DNA of 64,000 bases from Candidatus Marispirochaeta associata (GTDB taxonomy: Bacteria > Spirochaetota > Spirochaetia > JC444 > Marispirochaetaceae): assembly GCA_001749745.1 (NCBI GenBank), contig JWTM01000424.1:1-64000 (forward strand). The letters run 5' to 3'. This document shows, in pieces, positions 33,819 to 41,115 of this stretch. The first letter of the stretch is position 1; every line of letters begins with the position of its first letter. The notes beneath the pieces are model-generated. The model searched no databases, was not told the DNA's origin, and was given only the letters and a program-made list of their open reading frames with translations. The position numbers and the translations under genes are program-made.

Positions 33819-35171
33819 ATGAGTTTCTCCGATGAATATGTGCGTAGCCTCTACGCCGCCCTGGCCGAATTGGGGGTTTTTCAGAAAGGATTCGGAAAGG
33901 TTCCCAGTTTCTCCAACCATCTTTGGCTCAATTGGGGTTATACCGCGGATGAACTCGTCCAGGATGCATGGTATGAGCTTATTCATCCCGAAGATCGCGA
34001 ACGGGTATTGAAGAGCTACAACGAACTTCTCGGCGGAGAGCGGGAACTCTTTCAGGAAGAGTACCGCTTCCGGACTAAGGATGGAAAATACCACAGCCTC
34101 TACAGCAGCGGCCGCTTTCTATCCTGGGAAAGTGAGAATCCCAATCCGGATGCCTATATAGGTCTCGATATCGATATTAGCCATCTTAAAGAGGAGCTGG
34201 CCGAATTGGTAATCGCCCGGATCGATGCCGAGACTCGGGCCCGGCAAGCGGAGATGCTCCAGCAGGCCGGGAAGATTGTGACGGCAAATTTAGACCTGCA
34301 GAATCTGGTCAGATTGATCCTGGCGGAGATCGCGAAGGTCGCTCCCTTCAAGGCGGGGGAACTCTACTCCGTCCACGACGGCAAGCTGCGGCACATCTCC
34401 ATCGATACTCCGCTCGACGCAGATTCCCTTAGTTATGCACCGGAACTTGATTCCACCACAGAAGCGGCGCAGATCTTCGATCGCAAAAAACCGCTTGTAA
34501 GCCAGGAGAAGATCCGCCTGCCGCTCATTTTTCAGGACGAAGGTATCGGTCTCTTGTCACTCGATGCCGACGATGACGAGCCCTTCTCGGTAAAACAGAT
34601 CGAGCTGATCCTCTCTTTATCCGATTTTATCGCCATCGCCTTGGCAAACGCCCGGCTTTACCGCGAAACCCGTCGTCTGGCGATGCAAGATTCCTTGAGC
34701 GGGCTCCCCACGCGACGCTGGTTCGTGAGTCATGCCGAGACCGCCCTGAACCACGCCTTCCGTTATCACCGTCCGGTGGCGCTTTTAATGCTCGATATTG
34801 ATAACTTCAAGAATTACAACGACAACTACGGCCATCCCGCCGGGGACGCAGCGATCCGGCGGACGGCCGAGATTTGTAAGAATACGCTTCGGCAAGCCGA
34901 TCTGACCTGCCGCTACGGCGGGGAGGAGTTTGCGGTCCTCTTGATCGAAACCGAGCCGGCCGCCGCCCGGGAGGTGGCCGAGCGGCTGCGGGCTGCCGTG
35001 GAGAAAGCGGAGATCGAAGAGGGCCTTCCGCAAATCACGATCAGCATCGGCCTCGCCTGTTTCGAAGCCACCGAGGATCAGCAGCCCCTGGGGTTGGATG
35101 AACTGATCAGCGAAGCGGACAAACAGCTCTACCGGGCTAAGGTCGAGGGGAAGAACCGGGTAGCGGGTTGA
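33819..35171 (+). CDS. diguanylate cyclase with PAS, GAF and GGDEF domains
   Basis: A 450-residue sensor enzyme. A PAS-like domain occupies about residues 10-125 (HPEDRERVLKSYNELL, EYRFRTKDGKYHSLYSSGRF), a GAF domain about 145-285, and the GGDEF domain about 290-447. The active site reads RYGGEEF (about 365-371) and the product-inhibition I-site RQAD lies five residues upstream, so it should make c-di-GMP from GTP with feedback control. No transmembrane segment is seen, so it is cytoplasmic. Confidence 0.9.
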   Translation: MSFSDEYVRSLYAALAELGVFQKGFGKVPSFSNHLWLNWGYTADELVQDAWYELIHPEDRERVLKSYNELLGGERELFQEEYRFRTKDGKYHSLYSSGRFLSWESENPNPDAYIGLDIDISHLKEELAELVIARIDAETRARQAEMLQQAGKIVTANLDLQNLVRLILAEIAKVAPFKAGELYSVHDGKLRHISIDTPLDADSLSYAPELDSTTEAAQIFDRKKPLVSQEKIRLPLIFQDEGIGLLSLDADDDEPFSVKQIELILSLSDFIAIALANARLYRETRRLAMQDSLSGLPTRRWFVSHAETALNHAFRYHRPVALLMLDIDNFKNYNDNYGHPAGDAAIRRTAEICKNTLRQADLTCRYGGEEFAVLLIETEPAAAREVAERLRAAVEKAEIEEGLPQITISIGLACFEATEDQQPLGLDELISEADKQLYRAKVEGKNRVAG

Positions 35172-35189
35172 TCCCCTCGAAGTTGAATC

Positions 35190-35864
35190 CTATTCCGAGA
35201 TTGATACCTTATCTACGCTGGCCGCCATCGCAAAGGTGCTACTGTTGACCATCGCGATATTTTCGGCGCTGACTTGGATATCCGCGAAAGAGTAACCGTT
35301 TACTAGGGTATCGGCCGGTATCGTGTGAGATGTTGCTCCGCCTGATTCCGTACCCAGGTAATCATCTCCCGAGGCGACGATTCCTCCGAACCCATCATCT
35401 TCAATGCTGATCGAATACTGATCGACATCGGAAGGTCCGGTCCAGGTTACATTCAATGAAGTCGCTTCGTCATAGGTTGCTCCATCGGTCGGAGCGGTGA
35501 TATTTACTGCGGCAGGAACGGTGACGGTTTCGTTAAGGTATGTCGTGCCGTCGATCACTACCTTCATGTTAGCAGTTTCTCCTGCACTGAGATCTACCGA
35601 TGTAGTACTGTAGATATTCGTGAGAAAAGAGATTTGGTGGGGGACTGTTGTCCCATTGATGGTTACTGTCGCATCATCAATGACGCTGAAAGAGTCGTCT
35701 GTGATCGATACTTCCGTTGTCTTGATCCCGGTGGTATTGTCGACAACATATGCCGCCACTACTATTACATTGCCTCCGCCCCCGCCGGCTCCTCCGCCGC
35801 TGCAGCTGGTAAAGAGCAGCAGAGCTGCCAACCCTACTATAAGATGCTTGAGAAACTGTTTCAT
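35190..35864 (-). CDS. secreted lipoprotein with Ig/fibronectin-like repeats, function unknown
   Basis: A 224-residue lipoprotein. The signal peptide ends in LLFTSC (Cys21), followed by a Gly-rich linker (GGGAGGGGGN). The remainder is beta-rich and low in charge, with ITAPTDGATYDEATSLNVTWTG (about residues 118-139) typical of Ig- or fibronectin-like surface modules. It is convergent with the diguanylate cyclase gene and has no operon partner. I do not recognise a specific family. Confidence 0.7.
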   Translation of the reverse strand: MKQFLKHLIVGLAALLLFTSCSGGGAGGGGGNVIVVAAYVVDNTTGIKTTEVSITDDSFSVIDDATVTINGTTVPHQISFLTNIYSTTSVDLSAGETANMKVVIDGTTYLNETVTVPAAVNITAPTDGATYDEATSLNVTWTGPSDVDQYSISIEDDGFGGIVASGDDYLGTESGGATSHTIPADTLVNGYSFADIQVSAENIAMVNSSTFAMAASVDKVSISE

Positions 35865-35981
35865 TACGTGCTCCTTGGTGTAAAATATGTCAGTGCAATC
35901 ATTATAGCCAATACGAACCTTTTTTTCCTGTCTTTACTACCGAAATAGCTAGTATTTTTACCGGTGCCCTAGGAGGCGCCT

Positions 35982-36416
35982 ATGAAAAGAATACTCTCCC
36001 TTATTGTTGTTCTCTCCCTTAGTTATGCTTCTCTCTATTCCCAGGAGATCAGCACCGGTCGCTTCAACAACCTCGCCATCCGGGGATTCGATCCGGTGGC
36101 CTATCACCTGCTGGGAGAGCCTCGGGAGGGATTAAAAGAGTATAGCCTGACTTGGAGAGGAGCGGAGTGGCGATTCATCTCCGGCGAGCATCGGGACCTC
36201 TTCCGAGCCGATCCTCAACGCTTCGCGCCCCAATTCGGCGGGCATTGCGCCAACGGACTCTCCGACGGACACAAGGTAAACGGCGATCCCCGGCATTGGC
36301 GGATTATCGACGGCAGGCTCTACCTCTTTTTCTCGGCCCGGGGACGGGAGAGTTGGTCCGGCGATGTGACTGAAAACTTGAGCCGCGCCCGGGAGACCTG
36401 GGAGCGACTCAAGTAA
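35982..36416 (+). CDS. exported YHS-domain protein
   Basis: A 144-residue periplasmic protein with a signal peptide (MKRILSLIVVLSLSYASLYS, then QEI). The rest matches exported YHS-domain family proteins: GFDPVAYHLLGEPREGLKEYSLTWRGAEWRFISGEHRDLFRADPQRFAPQFGGHCANG. These often carry a cysteine and may handle metals. The role is not established. A GGAGG-like AGGAGG precedes the ATG and the gene stands alone. Confidence 0.8.
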   Translation: MKRILSLIVVLSLSYASLYSQEISTGRFNNLAIRGFDPVAYHLLGEPREGLKEYSLTWRGAEWRFISGEHRDLFRADPQRFAPQFGGHCANGLSDGHKVNGDPRHWRIIDGRLYLFFSARGRESWSGDVTENLSRARETWERLK

Positions 36417-36429
36417 GAGGGTGTATCGT

Positions 36430-37266
36430 CTACTTCGACGAGCCCATGGTCAGGCCCTCGATGAAGTAGCGCTGCAGGAAGATGAAGACCGCCACGGTCG
36501 GTACGGTCGCGATGAGCGCGCCGGCGACGATCACCGTCCAGTCCTGCACATACTGCCCCTGCAGGATCGCCAGGCCGGCGGTTACCGGCATCTTGGCGCT
36601 GGTCTGCACCAGGATCAGGGCCCAGAGATAGTCGTTGAAGATCCAGGTGAACTCCAGGGTGGCCAGGGCGGCGAAGGCGGGCAGCACCAGGGGCAGCATG
36701 ATCTGCCAGTAGATCCTGAACTCGCCGCAGCCGTCGATTACCGCCGCCTCCATAATCTGTCCCGGAACGGTAATCATATAGTTCCGCAGCACGAAGGTGC
36801 AGAAGCCGAGCTGGAAGGCGGTGTGGATCGCGATCAGGGCCCAGTAGCTGTCGTAGATCCCCAGGGCGTCGGCCTGTTTGAAGACCGGCAGGAGCAGGAT
36901 CTGGAAGGGGAGCATCATTCCGCCGACGAAGGTGAAGAAGACCAGCTTCCTAAGGCGAAACTTGAATCTGGCCAGGGCATAGGCCGAGAGGGAGGAGAGG
37001 AGGATCGTCAATCCCAGCGAGGGGAGGGTGATGATGAAGCTGTTGGGTATAAAGCGGTGCAGTCCTCCCCGTTCCCAGGCCGCGGCGAAGCTCCTCAGCG
37101 AGAGGGCTTCGGGGAACGAGAGAAAGCCGTGGGTCAGGATGTCGTCGTTGGTGCGGAAGGCGGTCAACACCGCCACGAAGATCGGCACCAGCCAGACCAG
37201 GGTGGCCACGAGGAGCACCAGGAAGATTATCCCCCGGCGGAGCTGTTGTTTGGAACGTTCCGTCAT
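36430..37266 (-). CDS. carbohydrate ABC transporter permease (MalG/UgpE type)
   Basis: A 278-residue inner-membrane permease with six helices and the EAA loop MEAAVIDGCGEFRIYWQIMLPLVLPAFA (about residues 172-199). It begins two bases after the MalF-type gene ends and closes a three-gene sugar importer operon. No ATPase gene is present in the window, so a shared MsmK/UgpC-type ATPase encoded elsewhere is likely. Confidence 0.92.
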   Translation of the reverse strand: MTERSKQQLRRGIIFLVLLVATLVWLVPIFVAVLTAFRTNDDILTHGFLSFPEALSLRSFAAAWERGGLHRFIPNSFIITLPSLGLTILLSSLSAYALARFKFRLRKLVFFTFVGGMMLPFQILLLPVFKQADALGIYDSYWALIAIHTAFQLGFCTFVLRNYMITVPGQIMEAAVIDGCGEFRIYWQIMLPLVLPAFAALATLEFTWIFNDYLWALILVQTSAKMPVTAGLAILQGQYVQDWTVIVAGALIATVPTVAVFIFLQRYFIEGLTMGSSK

Positions 37267-37268
37267 GG

Positions 37269-38144
37269 TCAGATATCCTCCTCTTTGGCGATGTGGTTCA
37301 CGTAGAAGCCGATGAAGACCAAGCTGATGATGAAGAGAATCACCGCGATCGCGGCGCCGTAGCCCATACGATAGTTATTGAAGGCCTGGATGTACATATA
37401 GTTGGCCAGGACGCTGGAGGAGTTGAAGGGGCCGCCCCGGGTCATGACCGAGACCAGGTCGAAGGCGCGCAGGGAGTCGATGATGCTGATGACGATTACG
37501 ATTACCGTAATCGGCGCCAGCTGGGGCAGAATCACATGCCGAAAGCTCTGGAAGGCGTTCGCTCCGTCTACCTTGGAAGCGTCCACCAGGTAGGAGTCGA
37601 CCCCCTGAAGCCCGGCCAGGTAGAGGATCATCACATAGCCGACCTGACGCCAGATACCGACCACGATGATCGACTCCATCACCAGCTTGGGATCCGAGAG
37701 CCAGCCCTGGGCCCACTGCTCCTTGCCGATCGCCCTGAGGATGCTGTTGAAGAGTCCCATGGCGGGGTTGTAGAGCCAACCCCAGATCAGTCCGCAGACC
37801 ACCAGGGAGATGACCATGGGGGAGAAGAAGCTCGCCTTGAAGAGCTTACTTCCCGGTACATTGCGGTTCAGGGCCATGGCCAGCATCAACCCCAGGGCTA
37901 CCGGAATGGTGATAAAGACCAGAATCCACTCCAGGTTGTTGGCCAGGGAGGTGTAGAAGACCGGATCCTTAAAGAGTTTGACGAAGTTCTCCAAGCCGAT
38001 GAAGACCGGCGGAGAGAATGCGTCCCAGCTGGTCAGACTCAGATAGAAACTGTAGAGCATGGGCCAGATGACCCACCAGATATAGATCGCCAACGGCAGG
38101 GCTAAAAAGGCCCAGGGCGTCAGCGCCTCTTTTCGATTACGCAT
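37269..38144 (-). CDS. carbohydrate ABC transporter permease (MalF/UgpA type)
   Basis: A 291-residue permease with six helices and an EAA loop, VDASKVDGANAFQSFRHVILPQLAPI (about residues 189-214). The start at the complement of 38142-38144 follows GGAGAAG. An in-frame ATG six codons upstream sits on the ribosome site. It pairs with the MalG-type subunit and the binding protein of the same operon. Confidence 0.92.
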   Translation of the reverse strand: MRNRKEALTPWAFLALPLAIYIWWVIWPMLYSFYLSLTSWDAFSPPVFIGLENFVKLFKDPVFYTSLANNLEWILVFITIPVALGLMLAMALNRNVPGSKLFKASFFSPMVISLVVCGLIWGWLYNPAMGLFNSILRAIGKEQWAQGWLSDPKLVMESIIVVGIWRQVGYVMILYLAGLQGVDSYLVDASKVDGANAFQSFRHVILPQLAPITVIVIVISIIDSLRAFDLVSVMTRGGPFNSSSVLANYMYIQAFNNYRMGYGAAIAVILFIISLVFIGFYVNHIAKEEDI

Positions 38145-38235
38145 AATCTTCTCCGTATACATAAAGAAACGCGGTCGAACCGTATTCGGCCCGATCCGCG
38201 CTCCTTCACGTTTTTAGTTCTAAGCCCGATCGGGT

Positions 38236-39504
38236 TTAGTCGAAGAGTTCCGCGCGCTTGGCTTCAAGCCGCTTCAGGATGTCGTCGATATTATCCGGAT
38301 TCTGCCAGAACTCCATAAAACCGTTCATACCGACGTCGGCCATTTCGGGCGTTGTGTCCCGGTCGTAGAACTGGGCCACATAGTCGGCGGAGTTGATCAT
38401 CTCGATCCCCTTCTGCTGGGAACCGCTGAAGATCGAGAGGTCTACGTCGTTGTTGGTGGGAAGCCGGTTGAGTTCCTTGGCGGTGTACTCCTGCCACTCG
38501 GCGGAACCGATGTATTTGATGAACTCTTTGGCCAGTTCGGGGTTCTGCGCATTGCTGGGGATGAAGTAGCCGTCGGTGGGGGCGTCCTCGCCCACGGGAA
38601 GGCTGGGATCGATAATGGGGAACTGGAAGAAGTCGAGATCCTCCTGGCTCATGATCGACTCGGGCATGGAGTCCCGGATGAAGTCGCCCATCAGGTACAT
38701 GGCGGCCTCTTCGTTGGCCATGAAGGGGATGGCTTCGGCCCAGGCGTAGGATGCGGGGCTGTCGATGAAGTAGTCCTTCTCGATCATCGGCTGCCAGTAG
38801 TCGGTGAAGACCCGCTTAACCCGGGGATCGGTGTACTTCTCTTTGCCGAGCATCAGGTTGACGTGGAACTCGGGTCCGTTGACGCGCATGTTCAGGTAGT
38901 CGAACCAGGCGGCGGCGGTCCAGCGGTACTTGGTGCCGATGGTGATGGGGGTGATACCCTTGGCCTTGAAGGTTTCGCAGACCTCCATGAACTCGTCCCA
39001 GGTTTTGGGGGGCTCTACGCCGTGTTTCTCGAATACCGAAGGTCGATAGTAGACCGCCCACCAGTACCAGGAGTTGGGCAGGAAGTACTGCTTGCCGTCC
39101 ACGGTGGAGAGAGCCTTGAAGCCCTTGGGGTACTTCTCGTTCCAGCCGGCCTCTTCCCAGACGTCGCTGATGTCCATGATCAGCCCCCGGTCGATGAAGA
39201 AGCGGGCCCGGTTGCCGGCGAACCAGGTCAGTACGTCGGGTCCCTGGCTTGCGGTCAGGTAGGCGCGGATCGCCTGTTTGAAATCCTCGTGGGCGACGAT
39301 GCTGTGCACCATCTTCACGTCGGGATTCTGGGCCTGGAAGCGCGCTACCAGCTCCTCATCGGCCGCCCGCGGCTTGGGATCGCCGTGCATGGAGTTATAA
39401 ATCAGCGCCTGGGAACCGGCGCCGCTGGCCGCCTCTTGTTCTCCGCCCGCGATGAGCGGGAAAACGAGGGAAAGCATAAGTAGGGCGAGTAATATCCTTT
39501 TCAT
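38236..39504 (-). CDS. ABC transporter sugar-binding protein
   Basis: A 422-residue extracellular solute-binding protein (family 1). The signal peptide is MKRILLALLMLSLVFPLIA, then GGEQEAASG, a style common in spirochaetes. The mature part has NPDVKMVHSIVAHEDFKQAIRAYLTASQGPDVLTWF and VEPPKTWDEFMEVCETFKAKGITPITIG. The start at the complement of 39502-39504 follows AGGAGG. It delivers a sugar or oligosaccharide to the two permeases downstream. Its divergent neighbour is an AraC-type regulator, the probable controller. Confidence 0.92.
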   Translation of the reverse strand: MKRILLALLMLSLVFPLIAGGEQEAASGAGSQALIYNSMHGDPKPRAADEELVARFQAQNPDVKMVHSIVAHEDFKQAIRAYLTASQGPDVLTWFAGNRARFFIDRGLIMDISDVWEEAGWNEKYPKGFKALSTVDGKQYFLPNSWYWWAVYYRPSVFEKHGVEPPKTWDEFMEVCETFKAKGITPITIGTKYRWTAAAWFDYLNMRVNGPEFHVNLMLGKEKYTDPRVKRVFTDYWQPMIEKDYFIDSPASYAWAEAIPFMANEEAAMYLMGDFIRDSMPESIMSQEDLDFFQFPIIDPSLPVGEDAPTDGYFIPSNAQNPELAKEFIKYIGSAEWQEYTAKELNRLPTNNDVDLSIFSGSQQKGIEMINSADYVAQFYDRDTTPEMADVGMNGFMEFWQNPDNIDDILKRLEAKRAELFD

Positions 39505-39708
39505 TAGTTTCCTCCTGTAAAAAATTACTTCTATTGGCAGCTTAAACCGGAATGAGTAGCTCTGCAATCAGAACTTTTTCGCGCACTATAAGGATATTAA
39601 GATTGAGATGGCTCCGATTTTGCCCGGTGGTTCCCGGCCGGGCAGCCGCCTATCCCCGCTTTCTGCCCCATTTTGCTTGTCTATTAGGGGTGAATCGTTG
39701 TACAATTT

Positions 39709-39720
39709 TAAACGAGTTTA
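39709..39720. promoter_or_regulatory. short palindrome in front of the AraC-type gene
   Basis: TAAAC-GA-GTTTA is an inverted repeat five bases before the AraC gene's ATG. It may be an autoregulatory or transporter-control site. The evidence is only symmetry and position. Confidence 0.3.
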
Positions 39721-39725
39721 GCAAT

Positions 39726-40613
39726 ATGAAGATGATCGATGAGAATCAGGGGCGCTACGCCTTTGCAGTTCAAACCGAAAAAGAGAAGAAGCTTCCCTTC
39801 CATCTCATCGGCGCTGGTTACGATTTTCATCAGGAGTTCGATCCCCATATCCGTCCCTACGGCTACCCTCACTTCCAATGGATTCAGGTCCGGTCGGGTT
39901 CCGGCGTTTTAATGATCGACGGCAAACGAATCAAGGCCGGTCCGGAACAGGGGATCTTTCTCTATCCCGAAATTCCCCACGAATACCGGGCCGAGGAGTC
40001 CCCCTGGCTGGTGGACTGGTTCACCTTCGGGGGCTATCACATCAGTGAGCTATTGAGTCTAATCGGCATCGAATCCTCCGGCGTCTATTCCGTGGTCAAC
40101 GCCGATATTCTCCGCAGCAAGATCTCCAAGGCCTTCGATATTCTCAACTCGGAGAAACCGGACAAGGGCTTCGAGGGCTCGGCCCTGGTCTATGATTTCC
40201 TAATTGACCTGATGAAATATATCATCCCCCAGGGCGGGGCGCCGGTGGACCGGCAGTTTCGACGGCTGCAACCGGTTTTCGCCTACATCCAGAATCGCTT
40301 CGCCTCCTCCATTAGCCTGGAGGAGATGGCCGACCTGATCCAGGTAACCCCTCAGCACCTCTGTAATCTCTTTCGGCAGACGATCAAGCAGCGTCCGGTG
40401 GAGTATTTGAACACGGTAAGGATCAACAAGAGTAAGGATCTACTGCTCCAGCAACCGAATCGTCGAATAGCTGATATTGCCCGGGAAGCGGGGTTCGAAA
40501 GCGCGAGCTACTACTCGAGCGTCTTCCGCCGTCTTGAAGGGGTAAGCCCCGGTGCATTCAAGGAGCTTCACGGCCGCCAGTCGAAGCAGAGCGGCGGTCG
40601 AGGGCTTCAATGA
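39726..40613 (+). CDS. AraC-family transcriptional regulator with cupin-like sensor
   Basis: A 295-residue regulator. Residues about 40-110 form an AraC_binding cupin-like domain (YPHFQWIQVRSGSGVLMIDGKRIKAGPEQGIFLYPEIPHEY), and the C-terminal ~100 residues hold two helix-turn-helix motifs (SLEEMADLIQVTPQHLCNLFRQ and RIADIAREAGFESASYYSSVFRRLEGVSPGAFK). The ATG at 39726 is chosen because the 58 codons before it are non-homologous and overlap the divergent promoter region. It probably controls the sugar ABC importer. It overlaps the convergent NUDIX gene by 56 bases. Confidence 0.85.
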   Translation: MKMIDENQGRYAFAVQTEKEKKLPFHLIGAGYDFHQEFDPHIRPYGYPHFQWIQVRSGSGVLMIDGKRIKAGPEQGIFLYPEIPHEYRAEESPWLVDWFTFGGYHISELLSLIGIESSGVYSVVNADILRSKISKAFDILNSEKPDKGFEGSALVYDFLIDLMKYIIPQGGAPVDRQFRRLQPVFAYIQNRFASSISLEEMADLIQVTPQHLCNLFRQTIKQRPVEYLNTVRINKSKDLLLQQPNRRIADIAREAGFESASYYSSVFRRLEGVSPGAFKELHGRQSKQSGGRGLQ

Positions 40614-41115
40614 GCCGGTCTAAGGCGGTACGCGTCGACGGGAAGGCGAGCATGCCCTCTTCGATCTCTTCCGGCGTTATCACGAGGGCTTCGGTGGCCT
40701 CCTCGCCGTCGGGAATGGGAGTAAATTCCGGCACCTCGGACCAAAAGAAAATGTCGCAGGTTACGTAGGGAATATCCCGGTAGGTGTAGTAGTTGGCGGC
40801 GCTGGTAAGGTAATTCAATTGCCGGGGTGCGATCTCGAGGCCGATCTCCTCGCGACACTCCCGTACCGTCGCCTCCTCGGCGCTCTCTCCGGGATCGATA
40901 AAGCCTCCCGGTATGGTGTAGAGGCCCCGACCCGGATCCTTTCCCCGTTTCAAGAGCAGCAGCTTCCCTTCGCTCAGAATCCAGACCCCCGCTCCGGTAG
41001 CGACATTATGGAAGTAGACGAATCCGCACTCTTCACAGCTGTAGCGTCGGTTCTGATGCAGCTCCAGTGCTCCAGATCCGCAACGGGGACAATGCCCGAA
41101 GGGCCAGGAGCTCAC
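40558..41115 (-). CDS. NUDIX hydrolase with N-terminal zinc ribbon (NudC-like group)
   Basis: A 185-residue protein. Residues 9-31 form a zinc ribbon (CPRCGS...CEECGF), followed by a NUDIX box, GGFIDPGESAEEATVRECREEIG (about residues 70-92), with all catalytic Glu residues. It hydrolyses a nucleoside diphosphate derivative, possibly an ADP-sugar or NAD-like compound. GTG start (complement of 41113-41115) in a four-base overlap with the GH65 gene, so it is translationally coupled to it. Confidence 0.85.
   Translation of the reverse strand: MSSWPFGHCPRCGSGALELHQNRRYSCEECGFVYFHNVATGAGVWILSEGKLLLLKRGKDPGRGLYTIPGGFIDPGESAEEATVRECREEIGLEIAPRQLNYLTSAANYYTYRDIPYVTCDIFFWSEVPEFTPIPDGEEATEALVITPEEIEEGMLAFPSTRTALDRLIEALDRRSASTGGREAP

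Noticed and set aside
36421-37305. Plus-strand open frame of 294 codons and its neighbour at 37293-38105
   Set aside because: Both are antisense to the two ABC permease genes and read as acidic, His/Gln/Gly-rich strings typical of shadow frames.
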